A stretch of DNA of 64,000 nt from Thermohalobaculum sp039184865 (lineage in GTDB: Bacteria; Pseudomonadota; Alphaproteobacteria; Rhodobacterales; Rhodobacteraceae): NCBI GenBank assembly GCA_039184865.1, contig JBCDAV010000025.1:14495-78494 (forward strand), given 5' to 3'. This document shows, in pieces, positions 44,763 to 52,891 of the stretch. A program made the translations under genes and the position numbers. Every line of letters starts with the position of its first letter. Position 1 is the first letter of the stretch. The notes under the pieces are model-generated. The model made no database searches. It saw only the letters and a list, made by a program, of their open reading frames with translations, and was not told where the DNA came from.

Positions 44763-46319
44763 TCAGGCCTGTCGCGAAGCCTTGGCCTGCGATCCGTCAT
44801 CCGAGAGAATGCGCGAAATGTACTCGGCATGGTCGGCAAGCGCGTCGACCTGCTGGCGTACCTCCCGGGCGTTCATGTCGATGTAGCGGGTCAGATCGGG
44901 TTCGGACGCCGCCTCGACCATCGGGTGATGGCGCCGGGGGCGCAGGCCCTGCCCGTACATCACCTGCAGCCAGCTCGGGATATCGAACAGTTCGGTGTTG
45001 AAGCGGACGATGCGGCCGTCCTCCCGGAACAGATCGAGTTTTCCGGCCAGGCTGTCGGGAATGCTCATGTTGCGGCAATACCGCCAGAACTCGGAGCCGT
45101 CCCGTTCGGTCACGTGGTAATGCAGGATCAGGAAATCCCGAACCGCGGCATATTCGAAATCGAGATCCTTGTTGAATGCGTCGATCAGCGATTGCGAGAA
45201 ACCTTCGTCTGGGAAGAACGCCAGCAGCTTGGCGATGCCGACCTGAATGAGGTGGATGCTGGTGGACTCCAGCGGTTCCAGAAATCCGCTGGAGAGACCG
45301 AGCGCCACGCAGTTCTTCTTCCAGATCTGGCGCCGTTTGCCCGTGACGAAGCGCAGTTGACGCGGCTCTGCCATGCCGGCGCTCGGCAGATGATCCATCA
45401 GCGTCGTCTGCGCCGTATCATCGTCGATGAAGCTGCTCGAGTAGACATGCCCGTTGCCGATACGGTGTTGCAGCGGGATCTGCCATTGCCAGCCTGCCAT
45501 GCGGGCGGTCGAGCGGGTGAACGGATCGAGCTTGCCGTTGCCCTCGCTTGGAACGGCGAAGGCCCGGTCACAGGGCAGCCAGTGCGACCAGTTCTCGTAC
45601 CCGCTCTGCAGGGCCTGTTCGATCAGGACGCCGCGGAACCCGCTGCAGTCGATGAAAAGATCGCCCGAAATCGTTGCACCGCCTGACAAATCGAGTGTCT
45701 CGATGAAGCCGGTCTCGCCATGCAGGTTACAGGTCTCGACGATGCCTTCGATACGCGTGACCCCGCGCGCCTCGGCAAAGCGGCGCAGATAGGCCGCGAA
45801 CCGGATGGCATCGAGGTGGTAGGCCGTGGCGGGCATCCGCGCGTTCGTCGATCCATTGACCGGTCCGTACCGCGACTCGCGCGCCGCGACGGCATTCTCG
45901 CTGAACTCCTCGAGATCGGTATTGCCGCCCTCGGCCCGATAGCGCAGCCAGTAATGGTAGAACGGCACCAGCCCGATCGTACGTCCGACATCGCCGAAGC
46001 CGTGAAAGTATCGATGGCCTTGGCGGAACCAGTCGATGAACTCGATCCCGAGTTTCAGCGTGCCGGAAGTCTGGCGCAGAAATTCGCGTTCGTCGATGCC
46101 CAGACCGTTGTTGAAGAGCTTGATCTGCGGGATCGTCGCCTCGCCGACGCCGACCGTCCCGATCGCCTCGGATTCGATCAGAGTGATCGCCAGCCGGTGG
46201 GCGAAGTATTTCGACAGGGCGGCGGCGGCCATCCAGCCAGCCGTGCCGCCGCCGACGATCACGACGCGCATCGGATCCCGCTCGGGTGTGCTCGCACTGA
46301 CTGCCGCATGGTTTTCCAT
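44763..46319 (-). CDS. Flavin-dependent halogenase (tryptophan halogenase family)
   Basis: A 518-residue FAD-dependent halogenase; members use FADH2, oxygen and halide to chlorinate or brominate aromatic rings. The dinucleotide motif is IVGGGTAGWMAA (21-32), the catalytic Lys is Lys89 in GTLKLGI, the diagnostic WxWxIP is WQWQIP (277-282), and the conserved Glu lies in EPLESTS (348-354). All key features of PrnA-type enzymes are present. The free substrate is unknown; many environmental members have no known tryptophan product. The start at 46319 leaves a 54-bp gap to the divergent gene; 46271 (MRVVIVGGG) is an alternative. Longer upstream extensions overlap that neighbour on the other strand and have no homology. 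No flavin reductase is seen nearby. Confidence 0.9.
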   Translation of the reverse strand: MENHAAVSASTPERDPMRVVIVGGGTAGWMAAAALSKYFAHRLAITLIESEAIGTVGVGEATIPQIKLFNNGLGIDEREFLRQTSGTLKLGIEFIDWFRQGHRYFHGFGDVGRTIGLVPFYHYWLRYRAEGGNTDLEEFSENAVAARESRYGPVNGSTNARMPATAYHLDAIRFAAYLRRFAEARGVTRIEGIVETCNLHGETGFIETLDLSGGATISGDLFIDCSGFRGVLIEQALQSGYENWSHWLPCDRAFAVPSEGNGKLDPFTRSTARMAGWQWQIPLQHRIGNGHVYSSSFIDDDTAQTTLMDHLPSAGMAEPRQLRFVTGKRRQIWKKNCVALGLSSGFLEPLESTSIHLIQVGIAKLLAFFPDEGFSQSLIDAFNKDLDFEYAAVRDFLILHYHVTERDGSEFWRYCRNMSIPDSLAGKLDLFREDGRIVRFNTELFDIPSWLQVMYGQGLRPRRHHPMVEAASEPDLTRYIDMNAREVRQQVDALADHAEYISRILSDDGSQAKASRQA

Positions 46320-46373
46320 AGCAGCAAGCGTGACGCGCTCGCATCCTCGGCGCAAGTGGGTCAGAATGACCGC
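46320..46373. promoter_or_regulatory. Short divergent promoter region, halogenase / candidate oxygenase
   Basis: Only 54 bases separate two divergent starts, so their promoters must overlap or extend into the coding regions, implying joint control. No clear -35/-10 pair was recognised. Confidence 0.35.
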
Positions 46374-47090
46374 ATGGGACCCGTGGCCGCGAATCCGGAA
46401 CTGACAATCGAGGTCACGCGCCTGGGAAAGTCCGGCGAACCGGTAATTGTTATCGATAACTTTCTGACCGATCCGGATGCGATTGTCTCGGCCGCCGCCC
46501 ATGCCTCCGATTGGCGCGACCTGCCACCGGGCGGCTATCCCGGGCGGCGCGCGGCCCTGCCCCGGACTTACGTTCAGACGCTTCTGCGTCGGATGGACGG
46601 GCCGATCCGGCGGCAGTTGCTGTCGGAGCAGACAAAGCTGGATCGCTTCGACTGCTCGTTCTCGATGGTCACACGGGCGCCGGACGAACTCACAGCCCTT
46701 CAACGGGTGCCGCATATCGATATCGCCCGCGGCACGCGCGTCGCGGTCCTGCACTACCTCTGCGGTTCGGGGTTCGGCGGCACAGCGTTCTTCCGCCAAG
46801 ATCGCACCGGTTTCGAGCAGATCGGCCCGGCCGAGCGCGAACGCTACCTGGCAGAGCGCGCTGAGGGGTTGCGACGCCTTGAGACCTCGCATCAGTATCC
46901 TGATGCCGACACGCCGGGCTATGAGCGCACCGGGTTCGTCGAGGCCCGGTTCAACCGCGTCGTCGCCTATCGCAGCTTCTCGCTCCACAGCGGGATCATC
47001 GAAAATCCCGAGGTCCTCTCGGCTGATCCCGCGCAGGGCCGCCTGACGGCCAACTTCTTCGTCGATTACGCGCCTGCCGATCCGACGTGA
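46374..47090 (+). CDS. DUF6445-like protein, candidate 2-oxoglutarate/Fe(II) oxygenase fold
   Basis: A 238-residue protein that resembles the DUF6445 family often found beside tryptophan-halogenase-like genes. It opens with VIVIDNFLTDPDAIV (24-38), the usual lead of prolyl-hydroxylase-like proteins. It carries HxD as His114-Ile-Asp116 in RVPHID and a distal His205 in SFSLHSG, which together look like the 2-His-1-Asp iron triad. YRSFSLHSG also supplies an Arg (200) near the distal His. GYPGRRAALPR and LHYLCGSGFGGTAFFRQ are further family-like motifs. No signal peptide is visible. It is divergent from the halogenase, 54 bp apart. An oxygenase role is inferred from the residue pattern only; a binding or chaperone role is possible. 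Confidence 0.68.
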   Translation: MGPVAANPELTIEVTRLGKSGEPVIVIDNFLTDPDAIVSAAAHASDWRDLPPGGYPGRRAALPRTYVQTLLRRMDGPIRRQLLSEQTKLDRFDCSFSMVTRAPDELTALQRVPHIDIARGTRVAVLHYLCGSGFGGTAFFRQDRTGFEQIGPAERERYLAERAEGLRRLETSHQYPDADTPGYERTGFVEARFNRVVAYRSFSLHSGIIENPEVLSADPAQGRLTANFFVDYAPADPT

Positions 47091-47115
47091 CGCGCCGTTC
47101 CGACGACACCAACAA

Positions 47116-47128
47116 ATCGATTGTCGAT
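47116..47128. promoter_or_regulatory. Inverted repeat upstream of luciferase-like gene, candidate operator
   Basis: ATCGA-TTG-TCGAT is a perfect palindrome in the 151-bp gap between the DUF6445-like gene and the monooxygenase gene. It may be a regulator site; no family is assigned. Confidence 0.25.
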
Positions 47129-47241
47129 CGCGAAAACGACGCATACCGTCGCGGCTGTACCGGACAGCGGGGAGGCGTCGGGGAATGCTCCCGGAACGCC
47201 CCGCGCACCAGCCCCGAAGCGACAGCCTGAGGACGACGCAC

Positions 47242-48276
47242 ATGAAGTTTCATATCGCCATCAATCTCGAACGCATGTCGCCGGACGAGGACATCATGGC
47301 CGTTCGCGATCATACCATCGAGATGGTCCGGATGGCCGACCGTGCAGGCTTCGAAGTCGCCTGGGCCGGCGAGCACCACGCGCTTGAGATGACGATCGCC
47401 CCGAACCCGTTCCAGATCCTGACATGGTGGGCGGGTGAGACCTCTAACATCCGCCTCGGCGTCGGCGTGGCCAATGCCGCTTACTGGCACCCGGTCAATC
47501 TGGCAGGCGAGGCCGCGCTGCTGGACGTGATCTCGGATGGTAGGCTCGAACTGGGTCTCGGCTCCGGCGCCTACCAACGCGAGTTCGATCGGATGAAACC
47601 GGGGCTCAGCCAGAAGGACAGCTGGCAGTACATGCAAGAAATGCTGCCGGTGGTCCAGCGCCTCTGGGAAGGTGACGTCGAGCACGATGGGACGTTCTGG
47701 CAATTCCCCTCGTCTACATCCTGCCCGAAACCGGTGCAGAACTCTGTGCCGATGTGGGTCGCAGCGCGCTCGCCGATCACGTTCGACTACGCCGTCGCCA
47801 ACGATTGCAACGTGATCTGCTGGCCGCTGACCCTTCCGATGGCCGAGGCGGAGAAGTACCGCGGCCAACTGGATGACGCCATCGACAAGGCCGGCGGCGA
47901 CTGGTCTGGCCGCTTCGTGCTGATGCGCCACGCTGCTGTCTATGACAACGAGGACGACCGCACGGCCGCGATTTCCTCGATCCGCCACGTGCTCGGCCAG
48001 TTCGGCAACCTGATGATGAAGAAGGGCGAGGTCCGCAACGGCTTCCCTGATCAGGTGCCGCTGGAGGAGCTCGACGGCAATGTCCGCGTGGACCCGGCGA
48101 TGCTGGAGGAGAACCTGATGTTCGGGTCGCCGGACACGGTGATCTCCAAACTGAAGGCCTATGAGGATCTCGGGGTCGATGGGTTCATCTACTACGCCTC
48201 GATGGGTCTCGATCTCGAGCGCCAGCAACGGTCGCTGGAATTGTTCATCGACCGCGTGATGCCTGAGTTCGCCTGA
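47242..48276 (+). CDS. LLM-class (luciferase-like) flavin-dependent oxidoreductase
   Basis: A 344-residue soluble oxidoreductase of the bacterial luciferase-like fold, which uses reduced FMN or F420. Typical features are the N-terminal strand KFHIAINLERM, EVAWAGEHHALEM (the EHH stretch is a family hallmark near residues 44-52), NIRLGVGVANAAYWHPVNLAGEAALLDVISDGRLELGLGSGAYQREFDRM, and a C-terminal FGSPDTVISKLKAYEDLGVDGF. The start at 47242 is preceded by GAGGA with suitable spacing; an in-frame ATG at 47185 gives a non-homologous leader. It sits 19 bases before an alpha/beta hydrolase gene, probably in one operon, a pairing common in degradation of cyclic ketones, sulfonates or other xenobiotics. 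The flavin reductase is not encoded nearby and the substrate is unknown. Confidence 0.87.
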   Translation: MKFHIAINLERMSPDEDIMAVRDHTIEMVRMADRAGFEVAWAGEHHALEMTIAPNPFQILTWWAGETSNIRLGVGVANAAYWHPVNLAGEAALLDVISDGRLELGLGSGAYQREFDRMKPGLSQKDSWQYMQEMLPVVQRLWEGDVEHDGTFWQFPSSTSCPKPVQNSVPMWVAARSPITFDYAVANDCNVICWPLTLPMAEAEKYRGQLDDAIDKAGGDWSGRFVLMRHAAVYDNEDDRTAAISSIRHVLGQFGNLMMKKGEVRNGFPDQVPLEELDGNVRVDPAMLEENLMFGSPDTVISKLKAYEDLGVDGFIYYASMGLDLERQQRSLELFIDRVMPEFA

Positions 48277-48295
48277 TCGGTCAGCCCGGACGCGG

Positions 48296-49114
48296 ATGAT
48301 GCAGGCACCGGACGGCACGGCCTATGAAGTGTACGGGCCAGCGGATGCGCCGGTTCTGGCGCTGATCCACGGGCTGGGACTTTGCCGCCACCTCTGGGTG
48401 CCGCACATACCGGCGCTTGCGCAGAACCACCAGGTTCTGACCTACGACCTCTACGGTCACGGCGACAGCTCGCCGCCACCGTCGGAAGCATCGCTCACCG
48501 TCTTTTCCGACCAGTTGGCCCGGTTGATAGACCATATCGGTATCTCCCGCGCGTCGGTCATCGGCTTCTCGATCGGCGGCATGATCAACCGCAAGTTTGG
48601 GCTGGATCATCGGGATCGCCTTGAGGCGCTGGCCATCCTGAATTCCCCGCATGACCGGGGAGACGATGCCCAGCGTCAGGTCGAGGAGCGCGCGCGCAGT
48701 GTCCGCGAACAAGGTGCATTGTCGACCATGGACGCCGCCCTCGCCCGCTGGTTCACGCCAGACTACCGCGCCAAAGCGCCAAACACGCTGCAATTGGTGC
48801 GCGACTGGCGTCTGAAAGCCGATGCGGAGAGTTACGCTCAGGCGACCTGGGTTCTGGCAAATGGCGTGCGTGAGCTGATCCGACCGACCCCGCCGATCTC
48901 CGCGCCGACGCTGGTGATGACCTGCGAGAACGACTCGGGTTCGACCCCTGCGATGTCGGAGGCAATCTCGGCAGAGATCGACGGCGCAACCCGCGAGATC
49001 GTGCCGAAGCTGCAGCACCTCGGGCTTATGGAAGATCCTGGAGCCTTCACCACCTCCATCCTGCGATTCCTGTCAGAGCGGCAGATCGGAGGTTCTGTCG
49101 ATCGGAAGGCTTGA
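48296..49114 (+). CDS. Alpha/beta-fold hydrolase (3-oxoadipate enol-lactonase-like)
   Basis: A 272-residue alpha/beta hydrolase. The oxyanion loop is LIHGLGLCRHLW (23-34), DLYGHGDSS (51-59) is a family landmark, and the nucleophile elbow is GFSIGG with Ser92. The acid is probably in MTCENDSG and the catalytic His in KLQHLGLMEDP. This layout matches enol-lactone hydrolases and C-C or ester hydrolases. It begins 19 bases after the LLM oxidoreductase, so it likely acts on that enzyme's product, for example opening a lactone formed by a Baeyer-Villiger-type oxidation. Two ATG codons are adjacent (48296 and 48299) and the ribosome-binding site is weak, so the exact start is uncertain by one codon. 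Confidence 0.83.
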   Translation: MMQAPDGTAYEVYGPADAPVLALIHGLGLCRHLWVPHIPALAQNHQVLTYDLYGHGDSSPPPSEASLTVFSDQLARLIDHIGISRASVIGFSIGGMINRKFGLDHRDRLEALAILNSPHDRGDDAQRQVEERARSVREQGALSTMDAALARWFTPDYRAKAPNTLQLVRDWRLKADAESYAQATWVLANGVRELIRPTPPISAPTLVMTCENDSGSTPAMSEAISAEIDGATREIVPKLQHLGLMEDPGAFTTSILRFLSERQIGGSVDRKA

Positions 49115-49173
49115 CATAAAGGGGCCAGCGGATACCTAGCAGCTATACCTGACAAAGCTACTCGGAGGTTCGA

Positions 49174-50178
49174 ATGCCCTTCAGGCTCACGCTCGCGGCG
49201 ATGGCCGCATTGATTGCATTTCCCGCCATTGCGGACGAGGTCAACGTCTACTCCTACCGTCAACCAGAACTCATCAAACCGCTGACCGATGCCTTCACAG
49301 AGAAGACTGGCATTCAGGTCAACACGGTCTTCCTGAAGAAGGGCATGATCGAGCGGCTGAAGGCCGAGGGCTCGCGCTCGCCGGCCGATCTGATCTTCAC
49401 GGTCGACATTTCGCGGCTGGCCGGCGTGGTCAACGCTGGCGTCACGCAGGCCGTCGACTCGGACGTGCTGAACGCGAACATCCCCGCCGAGATGCGCGAC
49501 ACGAACAGTCACTGGTTCGGGCTCACGGCCCGCGCCCGCATCGTCTACGCATCGAAGGACCGCGTGGCCGATGGCGAAGTCACCACCTACGAGGATCTCG
49601 CCGATCCGAAATGGAAAGGCCGGATCTGCACCCGTTCGGGCCTGAACGGCTACAATCTCGCGCTGACCTCGGCCGTGATCGCCCACCACGGCGAAGAAAC
49701 CGCGAAGACCTGGCTGACCGGCGTCAAAAGCAATCTGGCGCGCAAGCCGCAGGGCAATGACCGGGCGCAGGTCAAGGCGATCTGGGCCGGTGAGTGCGAC
49801 ATCTCGATCGGCAACACCTACTACATGGCGGCGATGCTGAAAAAGGACGAGCAGAAGGCGTGGGCGGAAAGCGTGCGCATCGTCTTCCCGAAGTTCACCG
49901 GCGGCGGCACCCACATGAACATCTCGGGCATGGCGATGACCAAGGCCGCGCCAAACAAGGAAAACGCCCTCAAGCTGATGGAATTCCTCGCGTCCGAGGA
50001 AGGACAGAAGATCTATGCCGAGATCAATGCCGAGTACCCGGTGCTGGCTTCGGTGAAGTCTTCGGATCTGGTTGAAAGCTGGGGCGAGTTCGACCGCGAC
50101 AATATCGGTCTGACCGAGATCGCCGCCAACCGGGCGGCATCGGTGAAGCTGGTCGAGGAAGTCGGCTTCGACAATTGA
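49174..50178 (+). CDS. Fe(3+)-type ABC transporter periplasmic binding protein (FutA/FbpA-like)
   Basis: A 334-residue periplasmic protein of the ferric-ion-binding family. The signal peptide is MPFRLTLAAMAALIAFPAIA, cleaved before DEVNVYSYRQPE. The N-terminal YSYRQ and the later GNTYYM stretch provide the tyrosines expected to bind Fe(III) in FutA-type proteins. The segment ICTRSGLNGYNLALTSAVIAHHGEETAKTWL is also family-typical. A GGAGG site lies about seven bases before the ATG. No permease or ATPase follows, so it must work with components encoded elsewhere. The upstream 59 bases contain the promoter, but I see no secure Irr or RirA box. Iron as ligand is inferred from the tyrosine pattern. 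Confidence 0.88.
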   Translation: MPFRLTLAAMAALIAFPAIADEVNVYSYRQPELIKPLTDAFTEKTGIQVNTVFLKKGMIERLKAEGSRSPADLIFTVDISRLAGVVNAGVTQAVDSDVLNANIPAEMRDTNSHWFGLTARARIVYASKDRVADGEVTTYEDLADPKWKGRICTRSGLNGYNLALTSAVIAHHGEETAKTWLTGVKSNLARKPQGNDRAQVKAIWAGECDISIGNTYYMAAMLKKDEQKAWAESVRIVFPKFTGGGTHMNISGMAMTKAAPNKENALKLMEFLASEEGQKIYAEINAEYPVLASVKSSDLVESWGEFDRDNIGLTEIAANRAASVKLVEEVGFDN

Positions 50179-50185
50179 GGGCCTG

Positions 50186-50219
50186 AAGCGCGAGAGCGCT
50201 TGGCCGGACGCCGCTCCGG
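50186..50219 (+). terminator. Paired hairpins after the iron-binding-protein gene
   Basis: AAGCGC-GAGA-GCGCTT (50186-50201) is a perfect stem with a GNRA-type tetraloop and is followed at once by CCGGA/TCCGG (50204-50219). There is no T-run. The position eight bases after the stop suggests a terminator or a 3' protective structure. Confidence 0.45.
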
Positions 50220-50294
50220 TTGCGCGCCCCGGTCAATCCTCTGGTAACCACAGAATGAAATGTTGGCTCCCGAACACGGTTTCGGGAGTCTCCG

Positions 50295-50717
50295 ATGCAG
50301 CCTTCGATTCGAATGTTTCTTGCGACCTTGGGCCTTTGTCTGGTCGCAGCAGCGCCGTTGCAAGCAAGCGCGGCACCGGCGTCAGACGCGCAAGCCGCAT
50401 CTGCGTCGCGTCACCCGACAGCAGGCGAGCCGTTCGCAAACATCGAACTCCGCGCCACCCGGCATTCCACCTCGCAAACGCACAAAGACAGCGCAGCCGA
50501 ACGGTCATCGCTTGATACCGATTTTGCCGAAGCCGGCTTATCGGATGCAAGCGGCGAAGCGGACGTGCTTGTGCCTGACTTGATCGGCCAGTTCGAGGAC
50601 TCGCTGCCGATCCCGGCGCTGGCATTCTATCTGATCTCGTCGCTCGTCTGTCTCGCCGTCATTTCGGGACGGCGCCGTCAGATCGAGAACGCCGCGACGC
50701 AGTTCCGTCTCAGCTGA
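50295..50717 (+). CDS. Small secreted, membrane-anchored protein of unknown function
   Basis: A 140-residue protein I do not recognise. It has an N-terminal signal peptide (RMFLATLGLCLVAAAPLQASA, cleavage near residue 26) and a polar Ala/Ser/Thr-rich middle of about 70 residues with no motif. It ends with LPIPALAFYLISSLVCLAVISGRRRQ, a hydrophobic segment followed by arginines. The arrangement of short Pro motif, membrane helix and Arg cluster near the C-terminus resembles VPLPA-CTERM-type protein-sorting signals common in this bacterial group, though the motif is not exact. GGGAG lies six bases before the ATG. Its 3' end overlaps the convergent thiX gene by eight bases. Confidence 0.6.
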   Translation: MQPSIRMFLATLGLCLVAAAPLQASAAPASDAQAASASRHPTAGEPFANIELRATRHSTSQTHKDSAAERSSLDTDFAEAGLSDASGEADVLVPDLIGQFEDSLPIPALAFYLISSLVCLAVISGRRRQIENAATQFRLS

Positions 50718-51474
50718 ACCGGCGGGTCATCCGCTCGCCCAGCCAGTCGGCGATCCAGTAGAGCAGCACGGTGATTACCGCGAGGATGACAACGCAGGCG
50801 AACATCAGGTCGATCTTCGCGCGCCCGTTGGCGAGAAGCATCAGATAGCCGAGACCTTCGCCGCTGCCGCCGACCCATTCGCCGATCACAGCGCCAATCG
50901 GCGTGAACACAGCGCCGAGCTTCAGGCCCGAGGCAAGTGCAGGCACGGCGGCAGGAATGCGCACCCGCCAGAGCACCGTCCAGCGCGAGGCTCCCATGGT
51001 GCGCGCAAGATCGAGATATCCCGGCGGCGTGCGCATCAGCCCGTCGAAGAAGGCAGAAGTGACCGGGAAATAGATGATCAGCATGGCCATGACGATCTTC
51101 GGTGCCATCCCGTAGCCCATCCAGAAGGTCAGGATCGGTGCGAGCGCGAAGAACGGCACCGCCTGCAGGAACACCAGAATCGGCCGGACGTGCACCCGGG
51201 CTGCCGGTGACATGGCAAGCTGGATCGCGGTGATCACGCCGATCCCGAGCCCGCAAACCAGACCGACGAGGATCTCGGTCGAGGTCACCAGCGCGTGCCA
51301 GCCGATGCTCGTGATGTTTGCCGCCAACGCCTGCGCGACGCGCAACGGCCCGGGCAGGAGAAAAGGCTTCAGCCCCGTCAGTTGCACCACGGCTTCCCAA
51401 ACGACGAGAAAAATCAGGATCGAGGCGAGAACCGAGCCGAGGCCGCGCAAGCTCACCAGACCGGCCGATCTCAT
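50710..51474 (-). CDS. thiX: Thiamine-precursor ABC transporter permease
   Basis: A 254-residue inner-membrane permease of the NitT/TauT-like family. It has about six membrane helices (ASILIFLVVWEAVVQL, EILVGLVCGLGIGVITAI, VILAVITVLLYWIADWL) and the coupling loop GYLDLARTMGASRWTVLWRVRIPAAVPAL. Family alone does not give substrate, but position as last gene of a TPP-riboswitch operon with tenA, thiY and thiZ supports uptake of a pyrimidine precursor of thiamine. Its ATG overlaps the thiZ stop (ATGA). The C-terminus overlaps the convergent small-protein gene by eight bases. Confidence 0.85.
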   Translation of the reverse strand: MRSAGLVSLRGLGSVLASILIFLVVWEAVVQLTGLKPFLLPGPLRVAQALAANITSIGWHALVTSTEILVGLVCGLGIGVITAIQLAMSPAARVHVRPILVFLQAVPFFALAPILTFWMGYGMAPKIVMAMLIIYFPVTSAFFDGLMRTPPGYLDLARTMGASRWTVLWRVRIPAAVPALASGLKLGAVFTPIGAVIGEWVGGSGEGLGYLMLLANGRAKIDLMFACVVILAVITVLLYWIADWLGERMTRRFS

Positions 51475-52211
51475 CGGACGGCACCTGCATGCGCATCGGG
51501 TGCACGCAGCAATGCCATCAACTCGGACTGGCAGGCGAAGACGGTCGGGTCGTCATAAGCCCTGATCGGCGCGATCGGCGGCGGAGCGACTTCGCGCAGC
51601 CCATCCGCAAGCATCAGGTGGATGCGATGGCCCAACCGCGCGGCCTCCGCCGGATCATGGGTCACGAGCAGAACCGTCCGGTCTGCCAGCAGTTCCGCCG
51701 CGAGATCCTGCATTTCGACGCGCGTGCGGGCGTCCAGCGCCGAAAAGGGCTCGTCCAGCAAGATCACCGGACGGTCCTCCATCAGCGTGCGGGCCAGTGC
51801 CGCGCGCTGGCGCATCCCGCCCGAAAGCTGATGCGGCCGCTTGGCGATGTGATCGGCCAGCCCGACCCGCTCGATCAGCGCTTCGGCCCGGGACGTGTCC
51901 GATCGCTCGCGGCGCAACCGGGCACCGAGCAGCGTATTTCCAAGCACGTCGAGCCACGGGAACAGCAGATCCGTCTGCGCCATGTAGGCAACGCGTCCGG
52001 GCAGAGGCTGCCCATCGGAGGCATCGATGCGCCCATCGAATTCGCACTCGTCTTCCAGCCCCGCGATCAGCCGCAGGATCGTGGTCTTTCCGACGCCGGA
52101 CGGCCCGAGCAGGCAGGTCCATTGCGCTGAACCGATTTCGAGGCTCAGGGGCCGGAAGACGGCGCGCCCACGATAGGACGCCGACCCTTCCAGCCTGAGC
52201 GACGGCGGCAT
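51471..52211 (-). CDS. thiZ: Thiamine-precursor ABC transporter ATP-binding protein
   Basis: A 246-residue ABC ATPase. Walker A is GPSGVGKTT (36-44), the Q-loop lies in YMAQTDLLFPWL, the signature is LSGGMRQR, Walker B is PVILLDEPFSALD and the H-loop is LVTHDPAEA. The MAQTDLLFPWL stretch is typical of the NitT/TauT/ThiZ group. The start at 52211 was chosen because it overlaps the tenA stop (TGATG); a longer frame to 52475 lies inside tenA and encodes an Arg-rich non-homologous leader. It energises ThiX with ThiY as binding protein. Confidence 0.87.
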   Translation of the reverse strand: MPPSLRLEGSASYRGRAVFRPLSLEIGSAQWTCLLGPSGVGKTTILRLIAGLEDECEFDGRIDASDGQPLPGRVAYMAQTDLLFPWLDVLGNTLLGARLRRERSDTSRAEALIERVGLADHIAKRPHQLSGGMRQRAALARTLMEDRPVILLDEPFSALDARTRVEMQDLAAELLADRTVLLVTHDPAEAARLGHRIHLMLADGLREVAPPPIAPIRAYDDPTVFACQSELMALLRAPDAHAGAVR

Positions 52212-52891
52212 CACGCCCCGGCGAGCCCCATTCCCCAGAAGCCGACCTCGAGCCGGGTCGCGGTCGCGAACCGCTCCGTCAGAGCGGTCCAGCGGGGAGA
52301 CGCCTGAAAGTCCTCGGCGACGCGACGGCGCAGCGCGTCGTCGATCATCCGGCCGACATTGCGGCACACCTCCTGGTATTCGTCGCCCGCATAGGTCTTG
52401 ATCCACGGCCGGTACGCGTCCGAGGTTGCCTCGGACTTCAACCGCGCGCCGATCTCGCCATAACCCATCACGCACGGCGCCAGCGCTGCCATCAGATCGA
52501 GAAAATCGCCGGAGAACCCGGCATCCAGCACGTAGCGCGTGTAGGCGAGATTGGGCTGTTCCTCGGTCGCGTTGAACAGGGCTGCCTCATCAATACCGGC
52601 CTCGGCGCAGGTGCTCACGTGGAGCTGCATCTCGTGATTAACCAGACCGTCGACGGTCGCGGCACAGGTCTTCATCTCGTCAAGCGTCTCGGCCTTGACG
52701 ACGCCGAGCGCCCAGGCCCGCGAGAAGTGCACGAGGAAGACATAGTCCTGCACGAGGTAGTGCAGGAATGCCGCGCGCGGCAACGTCCCGTCGCGCAAAC
52801 CTTCGACGAACGCATGATGCGTGTAGGCTTGCCAATCGGGTGCCGCCGCGCGCCACGCGCTGAAGGCAGCGCCGTAGTCCTGTTCGCTCAT
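52211..52891 (-). CDS. tenA: TenA family thiaminase II / aminopyrimidine aminohydrolase
   Basis: A 226-residue all-helical enzyme that hydrolyses aminomethyl-pyrimidine from damaged thiamine to HMP, feeding the salvage route. The class C active-site Cys is present: ALAPCVMGYGEIG gives Cys140, matching the Cys in LxPCxxxYxEIG of Bacillus TenA. YLVQDYVFLVHFSRAW (45-60) is the substrate-pocket helix, and Glu in RLEVGFW near residue 218 corresponds to the conserved C-terminal Glu. It overlaps thiY upstream (ATGA) and thiZ downstream (TGATG), so it is coupled to the transporter that probably brings in its substrate or a formylated precursor. Confidence 0.91.
   Translation of the reverse strand: MSEQDYGAAFSAWRAAAPDWQAYTHHAFVEGLRDGTLPRAAFLHYLVQDYVFLVHFSRAWALGVVKAETLDEMKTCAATVDGLVNHEMQLHVSTCAEAGIDEAALFNATEEQPNLAYTRYVLDAGFSGDFLDLMAALAPCVMGYGEIGARLKSEATSDAYRPWIKTYAGDEYQEVCRNVGRMIDDALRRRVAEDFQASPRWTALTERFATATRLEVGFWGMGLAGA

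Noticed and set aside
46320..47243. 308-codon N-terminal extension of the halogenase gene
   Set aside because: The extension overlaps the oppositely oriented DUF6445-like gene and has no flavoprotein similarity; the GxGxxG motif expected near the N-terminus fits the start at 46319.
51315..52475. Longer thiZ frame and plus-strand frames over thiX/thiZ/tenA
   Set aside because: These are compositional shadows in a GC-rich operon; the TGATG and ATGA junctions fix the real starts.
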